A DNA stretch of 64,000 bases. It comes from Lamellibrachia columna (taxonomy: Eukaryota; Annelida; Polychaeta; Sabellida; Siboglinidae). The notes under the pieces were generated by a model, which was not told the origin of the DNA, searched no databases, and saw only the letters and a program-made list of their open reading frames with translations. Location: positions 57,715,469 to 57,779,468 of the forward strand of contig OY759268.1 in assembly GCA_963662155.1 (NCBI GenBank), given 5' to 3'. Position numbers and translations under genes: made by a program. Of this stretch, positions 1-11,480 are shown piece after piece (position 1 is the first letter of the stretch; every line of letters starts with the position of its first letter).

Positions 1-140
1 CTATTACACCAGTGACGTAGGATTATCGAACATTTGGGGAGCGAATAGTGCCAGACTATTACACCAGTGACGTAGGATTATCGAACATTTGGGGAGCGAA
101 TAGTGCCAGACTATTGCACCAGTGACGTAGGATTATCGAA
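1..140. repeat. 55-bp minisatellite, cut by the window edge
   Basis: About 2.5 nearly identical copies of a 55-bp unit beginning ctattacaccagtgacgtag. Copies start at 1, 56 and 111; the last stops inside the unit near 140. The array probably continues to the left of the window. Confidence 0.95.
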
Positions 141-589
141 CAGTAATTAAGATGTTGTGTGTTCAAAAATTTTCCCCAGCAAACAACTGGCCTCATATTT
201 TAATTGTATTTGTAAATGGTTATGTTTTAATAAATTTTAATAAATTTTATATGTGCGTAGGCCCAAAACCATTACTTTTATTTCCTCTTAACATCACGAC
301 ATTGCTGTATTCAGTTTAATGTTCAAAACATGGAATATCGTGATTATACTTCTTTACTAAAATGAAGGTAATTTGATTGGTAATATGCGCATTATCTGAA
401 GTCCCACAAAACGTAGTGGGTGGGTGGTGGTTTGGACCCTTACTAAACACTGTACATGTTTTGGACTTTGATGATACCACCCCTAATGATACTACCCCTA
501 ATGATACCACCCCTAATCACTGGTGCATAGATCAGCAACTTTACGAAATGTGACAAAGAAGCAATACGATCTACAATGTTTCCCTCAAA
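141..589. other. Non-coding, with a three-copy 15-bp repeat
   Basis: No recognisable gene. The only structure is three copies of a 15-bp unit (gataccacccctaat) at 473-517. The short open frames here have no recognisable protein features. Confidence 0.6.
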
Positions 590-592
590 ACA

Positions 593-652
<60 letters not shown>

Positions 653-668
653 CACACACACATACATA
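590..668. repeat. (ACGC)n microsatellite with (AC)n/(CATA) end
   Basis: A run of about 15 cacg tetranucleotides passes into acacac and catacata. Similar CG-containing GT/AC arrays recur at 4560, 5278 and 55860. Confidence 0.95.
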
Positions 669-724
669 CAGGTCGTCGTTTAAACATCCCCGGTCTTGAC
701 GAGACTCATTAGCAGGGCCAATTA

Positions 725-1160
725 GTGGCTCCGACTGTGTCGCAAAATTGGAACTGGTCCCAATTCTACAACAACCGGGTACGATATTTCACGCAGTAGC
801 CAATCGGCGACCGCTACGACCGACAGGTGCGGGACTGGATCTGAATCTGAAAACATTCTCAACGCTCTGTTAGAGCCAAACGAGAAGGAATTGGACGCAT
901 AGGTTTAACGGAGCTCGTCGTGACCTTTCATCAAAACTCAACTGGTGATTGGCTGTAGTAAATAGGTCGTACTCGCAATTTCTAATAGTATCATGATAAG
1001 ATCAAAATGTGTTACATATCGTTCATGTTGAAATTGGTGGCTCCGACTGCGTGGTAAAAGTGGAACTGGTTCCAATTGTACCACGATCTGGTGCGATATT
1101 TTACACAGTAGACAATCAGCGACCGCTACGACCAACATCTGATACAAATCGTTCATGTAA
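725..1160 (+). repeat. Pair of diverged direct repeats (~100 bp each)
   Basis: Segments near 727-830 and 1037-1135 align over about 100 bp. They share ggctccgactg, then ggaactggt.ccaatt, then cgatatttyac.cagtag.caatc and gcgaccgctacgacc. They look like two old copies of a short dispersed or tandem element. No coding sense is recognised. Confidence 0.7.
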
Positions 1161-1948
1161 CGTTATACTTCAGGAACTGTCTCACCTGCGTGCGTTGCTT
1201 GTCGACTCAGTTACGTTTCGCAGCCCGTGAAAGGTGGTCTTTTCACAGAACGTCTTTAAGGCAGGACCCCACCGCTTCCTTCGTTCGTCTGTTTCCCCTC
1301 CGGCGCCACAGCGCTGCGGCGACGCCGCAATCATAGAGCTGGTGCTTTCCATGGCGACAAAAACGGACACGTCGCTACAAGATAGTCCGGGTGTCGTTGT
1401 TATGTCGATACAACTGAGCATACACGACGCAACTGCTACAGTAGTTCTATCACGCCGACTGAATTAGTTGATAGGTCGTTCGTTCTCCCTTCGGACCCTT
1501 TTCTAAGTGCCGTGCAATAAATAGAGCGATCGAAATATTGCAATTACAATATTATGACATTGATAACAGCGTGGCATTTAATATCTTTAAACTATTTATA
1601 AAGCATGTTTATCGACATTTATCACCATTCAACAATAGTGTAGTTGTAGGCCTTTGTGTGTTCTTAAATGCCAGAATTGCAAAGGCAACTAGGTGGAAAC
1701 ATTACTAAACATGAACACTGCAAAAAGATGGAAACGCAACATAGGAAAGCATTTCAGTGAAAGAGTTTTGGGTTCAACACCCGGAATAGGCGTAGATTAT
1801 CGTAGGAGTATTTGGTGTAAAAAATTAACATGTAGACATATATATTTTATAGATGCATTAAAATTTTTAATGCATTTGTCATTCTTATTGTAAATTTAGA
1901 ATGTGTTTTAACCAGCTTGTCTGTTTTTACACAGTTTATTCTCTTAAC

Positions 1949-1950
<2 letters not shown>
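1161..1950. other. No recognised gene
   Basis: A GC-richer patch at 1230-1460 is open on both strands (77-79 codons) but matches no family I know and has no clear splice context. From 1500 the sequence is AT-rich and structureless. Confidence 0.5.
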
Positions 1951-1985
<35 letters not shown>

Positions 1986-1986
1986 T
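1951..1986. repeat. (CATATA)n microsatellite
   Basis: Six tandem copies of catata. Confidence 0.95.
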
Positions 1987-2005
1987 TAACATAAGCAAAT
2001 TTTAT

Positions 2006-2078
2006 GTAAAGCGCCCGAGAGCATTTTATTTTAACTGGATTCAGGCGCTATAGAGATTCATATTATTATTATTAGACG
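2006..2078 (+). repeat. Possible SINE/LINE 3' tail
   Basis: The segment taaagcgcccgagagc...ggcgctatagag followed by (att)n resembles the 'aaagcgc...gcgctatataaat(att)n' tails of many dispersed marine-invertebrate retroposons. Only the tail is visible, so this is a resemblance and not an assignment. Confidence 0.4.
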
Positions 2079-2120
2079 CAAACTAATTTTATATAATTTG
2101 TAGTAATCTATATAATATTA

Positions 2121-2570
2121 TTTTTATAAACAGTTCTTCTATAGGGGGACCAGGGAGGAGCCGGCCACATTGTTTATAAACAGTTCTTCTATAGGGGGAC
2201 CAGGGAGGAGCCGGCCACATTGTTTATAAACAGTTCTTCTATAGGGGGACCAGGGAGGAGCCGGCCACATTGTTTATAAACAGTTCTTCTATAGGGGGAC
2301 CAGGGAGGAGCCGGCCACATTGTTTATAAACAGTTCTTCTATAGGGGGACCAGGGAGGAGCCGGCCACATTGTTTATAAACAGTTCTTCTATAGGGGGAC
2401 CAGGGAGGAGCGGGCCACATTGTTTATAAACAGTTCTTCTATAGGGGGACCAGGGAGGAGCCGGCCACATTGTTTATAAACAGTTCTTCTATAGGGGGAC
2501 CAGGGAGGAGCCGGCCACATTGTTTATAAACAGTTCTTCTATAGGGGGACCAGGGAGGAGCCGGCCACAT
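2121..2570. repeat. 50-bp minisatellite, nine copies
   Basis: Nine nearly perfect tandem copies of a 50-bp unit (tgtttataaacagttcttct ... ccggccacat). One unit has a C-to-G change near 2412. The lack of divergence implies recent expansion or gene conversion. Confidence 0.97.
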
Positions 2571-2992
2571 TTTATCTTTTTGGCCATAAAATCTTGCTGT
2601 TTGATTTGATATAAAAAAGTTTGGGTACAAATGAAAGTCAGTGGCCTTGGCTATTGCTATTAGATCCACATGAAAACACAAATGAATCAGGAATACGAGC
2701 AGCTTGAGGCCTACACTCTCATTTGACTTGGTAAGTAAGGCTTGTTTGCATTGTAACCTTTTTTGCTAAGTAAAGATCAGTTATTTTGTTGACAGATCAT
2801 TGAAACGCTAAGCAAATAGTTTGTAAGTGCCTGTCACGATAACAATATTAATCACAGATATATCCATCTATGCCTTGGTACTTGGTGTTGCCAGTCAATA
2901 TCTCTCGAGATTGCGAGACATAATACTGGCAGTCATGCAATGGCTGGCCGTGTTGATATCCATTCGACGTTCACAAACGTATGTTTAACATA
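2571..2992. other. No recognised gene
   Basis: Unique AT-rich sequence with no coding or repeat structure that I can support. Confidence 0.5.
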
Positions 2993-3131
2993 GGATTCTC
3001 AGAACGAGGCTGCTGTGCATTATCTGGATGGATACAGCACGGTAATAAGACAACCTGATTGGTCTAGAGCATTCATTTTACAGTGATATATCAACCCAAA
3101 TAACAAACGGCAACCTCGTTCTGAGAATTCG
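2993..3131. repeat. Inverted repeat, arms about 21 bp
   Basis: The left arm at 2993-3013 (attctcagaacgaggctgc) is mirrored by the complement at 3108-3131 with two mismatches, about 95 bp apart. It is hairpin-capable and may be the remnant of a small foldback element. Confidence 0.6.
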
Positions 3132-3339
3132 CCTGATGGTTGTATCATTTCGAACGCGACCGAATACGCGCGTTGGCCTAGACACGCGACTGTTCGAACG
3201 TCACGCCTGTTTTCTCTTAGTGTTGTGGTTTGCGTAATCTGCGCCAAACGTCCGCATCAGTTCCTTCGAACGATCGGAATGCTTCATGAAACCGGCTCAG
3301 CAGCTAACTTACAAATGTAGGAAGTGAACAAGCACGATC

Positions 3340-3510
3340 AAGTGTTAATTAACCGTTATAATTAACCGTTATAACAGGAATAACATACTGTTTGTTGATG
3401 TCACTCGAGTGTCACCAGCCATATAACATCACATGTTATATGATTTGTAACACTCGAGTGACATCAACAAACAGTGCATTATTCCCTAATTATGGTAACG
3501 TGCACAACGT
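3340..3510. repeat. Nested palindrome / foldback element
   Basis: Perfect arms of about 25 bp at 3388-3412 and 3450-3475 contain ctcgag. Between them lies a second palindrome at 3420-3442 (atataacat/atgttatat). Outside, the symmetry continues imperfectly over about 25 bp more on each side (ggaataacatactg against cagtgcattattcc). This fits a foldback or MITE-like DNA element. Confidence 0.75.
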
Positions 3511-3538
3511 TGTCAACAATTGTACGCATTTGTTCGCG

Positions 3539-3640
3539 TAGCGTTACGGACAGCTGTACTTAATGACACCAAAGAATAATTCGATTGTTCGTAATAACGG
3601 GGTGAACTTCGATAAAACTGAGACCGTGGGTCGTAGATCG
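3539..3640 (+). repeat. Dispersed repeat 'family D', copy 1
   Basis: Shares the near-identical core ataattcgattgttcgt plus flanking sequence (gcgttac-g ... gggtgaacttcg.taaaactgagac) with 36545-36650 in the same orientation, over about 95 bp. Nature unknown. Confidence 0.65.
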
Positions 3641-3704
3641 TAGAACCGCTGAAAGTTTGACGACCCAGAGCGTCTAGGAGAAGTAACATATCAAACATAC
3701 GTAC

Positions 3705-4310
3705 TCACGTTCATGTTATTATCATTATTGCCTCACTAAACATTTGGACATCAACGAACCGGATGCGCGATTGGCTAAATCATTTGAGGATGGAGTTTTA
3801 AATATGATCCGCGGAAGTAGATACAATAGATACAACGAGTAGACGCCGGATCACGCGGCCAATATAACGAGTCATCGACCGACGATCGGGCAATCGAAAT
3901 TAACGTCATTTAAGCGTCTTAAATAATTAATTTGTAATTTATTACCATAGCCGTTCTCACCTAACCGTGCGTGGCTCGGACGGAATTTCGGTAACTCGAC
4001 AAAGAGTCAAGCAATGAAGTGACCTTTTGTGACGATGATAATCAACATTACGCCGCTGTTACAAATGTCACGTAGTTTAAAGATTTGAATAGCAAACGGA
4101 AATCGTAACGATCCTCGTAATGCCAAATTAATCAGGTGTGTAATACCCAAATTAAACGACGACTTTGTGTGCTACCTGGTGATAATAGATTAGAGTTGAC
4201 AGTGAAATTGTGTTTAACAATATATAAGACTAACAGTTTTACTTAAGATAGGATGACCAACTACGTAATGTGTTTCCTTTAAATATAACGCGGTGTGGCC
4301 ACAGGGAACA
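3705..4310 (-). repeat. Dispersed repeat 'family A', inverted copy
   Basis: Read on the minus strand, this follows the order of the 10-14 kb copies: ggcacattacgtagttggtcat, then ctgattaatttggcatta, gcggcgtaatgttgatta, tcgagttaccgaaattccgt, ccgcggatc, ctcaaatgatttagccaatc, and ccggttcgttgatgtcc. Identity is visibly lower than between the 12 and 13 kb copies. It shows that the family is dispersed and present in both orientations. Confidence 0.8.
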
Positions 4311-4347
4311 ATGTGACATGTAAGCACACGTCGCCTCAAAGCTCAAC

Positions 4348-4616
4348 TTGACCAGACAACTCGGAATGACTTAAGAATTCAGCATGACCCATGAACTCAA
4401 GCATGGCTTAAGACCTTCAAGTGACTCAACAACTCAGTGTGACTGAAGAGTGTAGTGTGACCTAAGATTTCAATTTGACCCAGCAACTCAGTGTGACTCA
4501 GGAGTTCCGTATGACCCAAGAGCTCAATGTGACCCAAAAACTCAATGTCACCCAAGAGCACGCAGGCACGCACGTATGCACGCGTGCGCGCGCACGCAAA
4601 CGCACGCACACGCACA
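4348..4616. repeat. Degenerate 18-bp minisatellite plus (ACGC)n
   Basis: From 4348 to 4559 there are about eleven variable copies of an 18-bp unit (tgacccaagagctcaatg). They run into a CG-containing ACGC microsatellite at 4560-4616. The long minus-strand open frame here is only the translated repeat. Confidence 0.85.
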
Positions 4617-5277
4617 TTAATTCCTAGGAAAGTGGTGATTGCGCGTGATGAGTGATTTCTTTCCAAGCACGTTTACATCGGATACGTTTTTACGAAAAGT
4701 AGGCGTTGCTACTGAAATGATTTGCGATAATAACTCTTGTAAGTTAAACATTATATTATAATAATTACAATATAATAAATAAATAAATATAAATTGAATA
4801 ACTAGTTCGAACTATTTGTAGGACAAAGTTAATAAAAACAAGAAGAAGAAGACAACTAAACTAAAACTCGGCTACTTCTGACGGCAGCACGATTGATGGG
4901 ATGAGGAAAGGTCACGTAGATGACTGCGCTAGTATTGACGTATTACTCAATGCGCAGTACGCATTTGCGCAGTACGCATTTGCCTACTCCTTCATGGGCT
5001 ACTATCACGGAATCCAATTTTATATCAATGTTTTTATTTTTTAATGATAACATGTATTGTTGTTAAGTTGTTATCCACAATTTATTAAACTTATTTTGCA
5101 CTACAAAGGTTTTGGTTAGGCGTAATACTCGGTGTATTCATAAAGGTCGCAACACAAATTCAGCGTACTACGAATTTGTGTCCAGTTGTCTGATCCCAGA
5201 CATACGAAGACACGGTCATCAAAGGATATTGGTTTTGATTCAGAAAGGTATTATCACACTTTTCGGTAACTAAGAAT
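4617..5277. other. AT-rich, no recognised gene
   Basis: Contains an AT-rich block (4738-4800) and a 15-bp direct duplication at about 4950-4983 (gcgcagtacgcattt twice). Nothing else supportable. Confidence 0.5.
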
Positions 5278-5279
5278 TG

Positions 5280-5335
<56 letters not shown>

Positions 5336-5337
5336 TG
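5278..5337. repeat. (GT)n(GCGT)n microsatellite
   Basis: A pure GT run passes into about eleven gcgt units. Confidence 0.95.
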
Positions 5338-7472
5338 TCTCTAAATATATAATCAGCGCCTTATGAGGCAGCAAGTGATTTAAATTCTTTTTAGTCTTTA
5401 AAGTCTTTTAGTTTATTAGATATCTTATAATCTACCATTTAAGTAGAAAGTTTATTAATTATTTATGACGCCGTTATTTGTATAAAGGGTAAGATGAAAG
5501 TAGATGAAACGAGATTCATGCGATGTCCTTTGGTGTCAAGTCATTTCAAGTCAAGTCAAGTTTTAATCTCTATTACCATACAATGGTGTATGAGATAAAT
5601 ATACAATACCCAAGGTACTTGCAAGTACTCTTAACTTTTAAAGTAATAAGTACAGTCAATGTAAGTTAAACTTTCCTATTGTAATTTTGATCAATTTACA
5701 AATTCTTACACACAGAGAACTTGAAAGAATTGTGGTGATTAATGAAATGTCTAGTCAGAAATGTATTTCTTTGGTCTCTTAGAGTGTCATATTGAAACAA
5801 TAGATGAAATTGACCCCCAATCTCATTTCTATTATACAAAGTACAAGGCGATACAATATATCACTCATATATTAGCCCCAGACATGGCTGTTTGGAGATA
5901 AATGTCATAAGTTATAATAACCATGATCTCTGAAGGAGTTAAGGGTGATATATATTATATTGATTTAAGTTGCGTTTGGACACAAACAGCATGTTCATGT
6001 CCTATTGGAAAGTATGGGATCAGGTGTTTACAGATAGATTTTCATTTGATGAGCGAATATCGCCGTACAAGGAATCAGACACGCACGACCGTACTGCCTT
6101 TTATTTGCCTTATGGAATTTAACAAATTATCGACCGAATGAAAGAATCAACGATTGCTTAGTGACAATGGCATCCTCCAGGTGGATGCCCGTCGCTCGTA
6201 GCCAGTATTTCGGAAGCAGATGTGAATTTGTGATAATAGGCGACGCAAGTGATTCTTGTTTCGAAGCTTTAGTTGACGAGGTAATGCACTTCCGCCCCCG
6301 AAGTTGTGCACACCGTAACACGCTATAGGTCACTATAAAATAAACCATTGGTATTACTAGTGTCACATTTTAATGCTAGTTGTTTTAATAAATAATATAA
6401 TAAATGTGTTATTGTTTGTTCTCTCTGTTTTAATTCCAAATGTGTTTATTTTCTGAAATGCCATAGCGGGCAGCGTATCGTTGAGGTCCGAAAGTGACAT
6501 TTATGAGCAAATTTGCATAAAACCAACATGGCGGCTGACGAGACTTGTGTCCCCTATACAAAGTTCGCTCGGGCACAATTAATAGCGGTTGCTTACGGAT
6601 GCAAACATCCTGCTCAAGCCTGCGATTACGTGCGCCCGTTCGGACATAGTTAAATTGCTTTCTCGGGTAGGACTACGCCAGTCGAGCTGCTCTGATTTTT
6701 ATTACCGTAAAGTTGTCATTTACGAACGGACGTACTCTCTTAAGAATATTGCGTCGGACAAGCAGCTTAATCACGAATCTAACGGTGTAACGCTCTACTC
6801 TCCAACCTCAATATTAGCAAAGTTGTGTCCCGTCTACTTGACCATTTAGTCGACACAACATAAGCCGACTTTCCACCGAGGGTCTCATCAATCCACACAC
6901 GCCTCGATGAATATCTTTCCAATTTAGTGTAACTGCTTACAATAAGTGCATCTACAAAGCAAAGTAGAGCGAAAGCTAATATAATAACTTAAGGGAACAA
7001 TCAGGGTATAATATATTAGTAATAAATACAAAACAGTGTGCAGGTGGTATTGAAAACTAATCGTGACCGTGAGATATGTTATATATTAGCATCATTATAT
7101 TATAATATAATTTTTTTTAATATACATTTGTAATTCATTGTAGAATACCCATTAAACTCTAGTATTATGTTAAAATATTCCATATCATAGCACCCCTAAC
7201 TCCTACAGAGCGTAAGTGTATTATGACTGATAACATTTAACTCCAAATAGTCTTGTCTAGGGCTAACGTGGTCGAATAATGGTCGTATATTTGAAAATAT
7301 ACTCTTGTCTTGTCTTGTTTAACATACTGTCCAAAGGTATGCAGTCAAATTGTGAGGGTTATATACGCATGGAATGATTGCTGCTTAGCCGTGTCTGGTT
7401 GGAACTGAGTGGGTTAGAGCTGGCTTTAATTGTTGGGGTGATGCTGGTTATTGTGTCTGGTGGTGAGTTCCA
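5338..7472. other. Unique sequence without recognised gene
   Basis: Two kilobases of mixed sequence. Open frames at 5923-6141, 6127-6366 (minus) and 6589-6849 are short and show no domain, signal or splice pattern that I recognise. The 6480-6860 part has somewhat higher GC and could hide diverged coding sequence, but I cannot support it. Confidence 0.45.
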
Positions 7473-8170
7473 CTATTTTACTGTCCTGGATAAATAGGAG
7501 AAATACTTGTAACATTTCTTTCTGGTGTGGATGGTATTTAAGGCTTTGCTATATAGATGCCGTGATTGACGTTGTACAAGCAGTAGATGTCCGACTGGCA
7601 AGTACAAATACTTGTAAAAAAAATTTCTGGTGTGGATGGTATTGAAGGCTTTGCTATATAGATGCCGTGATTGACGTTGTACAAGCAGTAGATGTCCGAC
7701 TGGCAAGTACAAATGACCGTTAATGGCTGTGTTGAATATGGTGATACGTCTGATTGTTCTTCTGGTGGTTGGCTGTTCCCAAAGTAAATTCTCCATTCTT
7801 TCTAACCTCCCGCCCCCCGTTTCGCCGGTTGTGTAGTCGTTGTAAAAAAAGCGTGCCGCCCTTCTTTGCACCTTCGTTATTTTGTAAATGAGAACTTGCG
7901 TGTAGGGTTCCCATACGGATGAAGAGCATTCCAAAAACGGAAGAACAAGAGATGTGTAGGCAATTGTTTTGATGTTTTGATGGCATGTGTACAGGTTGTG
8001 TCTAACAAACGCAAGAGTACGGTTTGCTGAGGCTGTTATCTAATGGATGTGATTATTCCAGGTGAGGTCTTTGGTGATACACACTCCAAGGTATAATTGG
8101 TTGTAAGTTTTTTCGAGCATTGAATCTCCCAGTGTGTAATTAATGCGTCTCACGGTTCGTTCTTGTGCGT
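7473..8170 (-). pseudogene. LINE reverse transcriptase C-terminal fragment (Jockey/CR1-like)
   Basis: On the minus strand from about 8170 the frame reads like the end of a non-LTR reverse transcriptase: 'YLGVCITKDLTWNNHI', then 'FVRHNLYTCPSKHQN'. After a frameshift near 7960 come 'SSVWEPYTQVLIYKI' and 'VQRRAARFFYNDY'. These blocks (YLGV, SxxWxPYT, IxxVQRRAARF) are typical of the region just after the palm/thumb in Jockey-superfamily LINEs. At least one stop and one frameshift are present, and the endonuclease and catalytic YxDD regions are absent. This is a 5'-truncated dead copy. The clade assignment is an inference from motif wording only. Confidence 0.85.
7490..7712. repeat. 105-115 bp tandem duplication inside the LINE fragment
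   Basis: Two adjacent copies of a segment (ttctggtgtggatggtattt ... ggcaagtacaaa) start near 7500 and 7620. They duplicate about 35 codons of the LINE C-terminus (GHLLLVQRQSRHLYSKA occurs twice) while preserving the frame. Confidence 0.9.
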
Positions 8171-8401
8171 GTCTCACAACAAGACACGAATACGACGAGT
8201 TCCGGTAAATCTATTATTTATCCGACTTGCACAGAAACATTGCTCGGTCATCATTTCAACGACATCCGTTCTTACATGTTTTCATATGACGGCCAGTTCT
8301 ACAGTAACAAAAGGTGTTTATGTTCTATGCGTATTTAAAAATAGTTTGATGAATTATTTGGTGGCTTTCACATATGTGACATTTTGTTTAATTAAACCCT
8401 C

Positions 8402-8562
8402 GAAAACACAGGAGTGTCATGTTGTACGTGGTAGTCCACCTATGTACGAGCAACGAAAACCCAGGAGTGTCATGTTGTACGTGGTAGTCCACCTATGTAC
8501 GAGCAACGAAAACACAGGAGTGTCATGTTGTACGTGGTAGTCCACCTATGTACGAGCAACAC
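8402..8562. repeat. 53-bp minisatellite, three copies
   Basis: Three nearly perfect copies of a 53-bp unit starting gaaaacacaggagtgtcatg. Confidence 0.95.
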
Positions 8563-8789
8563 ACACAACGTTGACTGGGATGAGACCACCATTGATTTTC
8601 CATTATAACGTTTCATTTGATTCTTGTAAAATGTTTCCAACAAATTTCTCTAAACTTTCTCGGCACATTTAACCTTAAATAACACGCATGTTTTGCGAAA
8701 TTCGTGAAAATAACATATCTCCTTTATTTGTTTTTAGAAAACCGCACTCAAAGCTGATACCCGTCAATTTCTACCGAACCCGGTATTAC

Positions 8790-9950
8790 GGGCCGAAAGT
8801 ATCCCGTGCCATGTAAGGCTTTCAGGCGTCGTATGCTCAGGAACAAGCTGGTTTCAGAAGAGGCAAGTCTTGCATCGACGACATTTTCACGTTACGGCAG
8901 ATTTTGGAACAAAGCACGGAATGGAACAGTACGATCTACATTTCCTTCATTGACTTTGAAAAGGCCTTAGAGAATCCTTGTGGAGAATACCTCGTCACTA
9001 CGGGATCCCACAAGTCGCCTGTAACAACCATCTGACGCGCAGCTTCAGCACCAAATCCGGAGTAAAACAGGGATGCATTCTCTCACCAGTTCTGTTGTTC
9101 CTCGCCATTGACTGGCTGATGACATTAATCAATACAAAAGGAAATAAGTGCAGCAGATGAACACTTACCTAAATCATGGAAGATTGGACTATGCAGATGA
9201 TATCGGACTGCTGTCTAGCAGGAACGAAGACATGCAAGAAATGATGGACAAACTCACAACAACAGCACCACAGATCGGGCTAAGACTCAACACAGCAAAA
9301 ACCAAACTGAAGAGGAACAACTACAAGACAGACGACCCCATTACCGTAATCAACAGTGATGCTTTGGAAGAGGTTCAGGACTTTGTATACATGGGAAGAA
9401 AATCACAACAGATGAAGAGTCAGCAAAATATGCCATGGATAAAATCAGAAAGGCTAGCCAGATTTCGCTATGCTGAAGTTCATCTGGAAATCCTGGCAAT
9501 TGAAATTGAAAACAAAACTGAGACTGTGCAACAGTAACGTTCTCAGTGTACTTCTCTACGGCTTCGAGTGCTGGAGACTGACAGCCAAGCTAGCACACAA
9601 GCTCGTGACCTTCCAAAACAGGTGTCTAGGAAGATCGTAAGAGTATTTTGGCCCAACACCATCACCAATGAAGAGGTGCTCCGCATAACAGACGCAACAT
9701 CCATGGCCACATAGATTAAGAGGAGAAGATGGAGATGGCTTGGGCACGTGTGCCGAATGTCACCTGGCGCACTGCCCAAGAGAGCCTTACGCTGAACAGC
9801 GGATGGCAGAAGGAACATGGAGATGAACAGTGGGAAAGGAGATTAAAGAATGCGGCCTAACGTGGGACACCATCACCAAACGGGCTGCAGACCGACAGCA
9901 ATGGCGCTCACCTGTTGAAGCCTTCTGTGCCACCTGGCACGAAGAGTATT
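8790..9950 (+). pseudogene. RTE-like LINE reverse transcriptase, 5'-truncated and frameshifted
   Basis: The plus strand encodes successive reverse-transcriptase blocks in shifting frames: 'EQAGFRRGKSCIDDIFTLRQ' near 8840, 'HYGIP' near 9000, 'GVKQGCILSPVL' near 9065, the catalytic 'LDYADDIGLLSS' near 9190, 'VQDFVYMG' near 9375, 'LLYGFECWRLT' near 9550, then the C-terminal 'WRWLGHVC...' region near 9730. This matches the fingers-palm-thumb order of RTE-type endonuclease/reverse transcriptases. Several frameshifts and stops make it inactive. The endonuclease half is missing. It ends in a short tandem repeat tail, as RTE elements do. Confidence 0.88.
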
Positions 9951-9999
9951 GACTGAGTGAGTGAGTGAGTGAGTGAGTGAGTGAGTGAGTGAGTGAGTG
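9949..9999 (+). repeat. (TGAG)n tail of the RTE-like LINE
   Basis: About twelve tgag units directly follow the LINE C-terminal coding region. This suits a microsatellite-like 3' tail made during target-primed reverse transcription. Confidence 0.9.
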
Positions 10000-10019
10000 C
10001 TTAGCCTTATATACCACTT

Positions 10020-11480
10020 TGTATCCTGTGATCACATTGCTTTACATTTAAAACTCCATCATCAACTGATTTAACCTGTCGCGAATCCAGTTCGTTGATG
10101 TCTTAATATGTAGTATGCGAATAGCTTAAGTAGTATATGCAGCCGGTTTAATAAAAAAGTGCGTATTTTTCAAATCATAGAAATAACTGACTTTAACCGT
10201 TAGAACTGGTAAGGCTCAAAATAATGGATATCCAGAAACGGTAAATACAGTGTGGGTTCAAGGCTGATCATGGGCGTGACTTCCATCCTCTCTCCGATCA
10301 CATGACACAGTTACGAAATTTCACCAAGGGCGTTTCCATTTTCACTTCAGTAAATTTGGGGTCAAGCATAAAACAATGTAATAGTTTGTCTCAAGAGTTC
10401 ACAAAAAACTATACAAAAAAGTTGCACAAACGAGCTAGCATGTCATAGTGGATATTAGGTACGCTTTAATTTTCGCAAAATGAATTTGAAATGAGACGAG
10501 CAAAAAATCGAATTGTGGAGGAACCTCTAAAGGCACATTACGTTGTTGGTCATCTTCTACGAAATAATACTTGTTCTATTATGTTGTATTACTGAATTTG
10601 GTGAATATATCGACGTAACACAAAATCATCGTTTATTTGTTGTGCTACACACCTGATTAATTTGGCATTACGTGGATCATGTAGTCTTTGAACGACTTGA
10701 TATTTCCAGCAGCGGCCTAATGTTGATTACCATCGTCACCAGAGGTCACTTCATTGTTTAACTAATACTTGTACTATTATATTGTATTATTCTACTTAAT
10801 GAATATATCGACGTAACCTTTTGTCAAAGTGACATTTGCAATGCAAGCTATTATGGCAAGGTGGCACTTAAAGTCATGGTGTAGATTGTGTGCTACAAAC
10901 ATGATTAATTTGGAATAAGTGGATCACTACAACTACCGCTTGTTTGTGTAGTCTTTCAACGACTTGACATTTCCGGCAGCGGCCTAATGTTGATTGACAT
11001 CGTCACCAAAGGGCGCGTCATTGTTTAACTTTTTGTCGAGTTACCGAAATTCCGTCCGAGCCACGCACGGTTCCGTGACTATGTTAAGGCGATAATTGAC
11101 AAATTAATTTTTCAAGGGGTTTAATTGCATTAATGTCGCTTCGCCCAAACGACAGTTGTTGACTCATTATAATGGCTTTGTCATCGGCCGTCTGCTCGTC
11201 GCTCGTCGTATTTTTATTTCAAATCGTCGAAAGAATTGACTGTTCGTTAGATCTGGTGACTTACAAAGTCAATACAGAGCCGACCTTTAGCCTTCGACCC
11301 ATTGAACTTGTCGATCATGTCTTTTGCGAAAGCAGCGACAGTTGACAAAATAAACAATGACACCTGAGATTGCTCCAAGTATTGAAGGTTCAGGTTCGTG
11401 AATTTTCCATTTTCACTTCCATTGATGTTTGGTCAAACACCAAATAATTTAATAGTTTGTCTGATGATTTAACAACAACT
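10020..11480 (+). repeat. Family A repeat, copy 2 (with internal duplication)
   Basis: Starts near tgatcacattgctttacatt and carries the family landmarks in order: ttcgttgatgtc, aaaaagtgcgtattttt, catgggcgtgacttc, acgagctagcatgtc, ggcacattacgttgttggtc, aattaccgaaattccgt-type blocks, and tcgtcgaaagaattga. A segment containing taatgttgatt...catcgtcacc is present twice (10700-10760 and 10980-11030), so the copy is internally duplicated. No conserved open frame and no terminal inverted repeat were recognised. Confidence 0.8.

Noticed and set aside
1182..1467. GC-rich open frames on both strands as a gene
   Set aside because: No recognised domain, no splice context, and symmetric openness suggests composition only.
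2121..2570. Possible CRISPR array (regular repeats)
   Set aside because: Units are contiguous with no unique spacers, and the context is eukaryotic. The same holds for all other arrays here.
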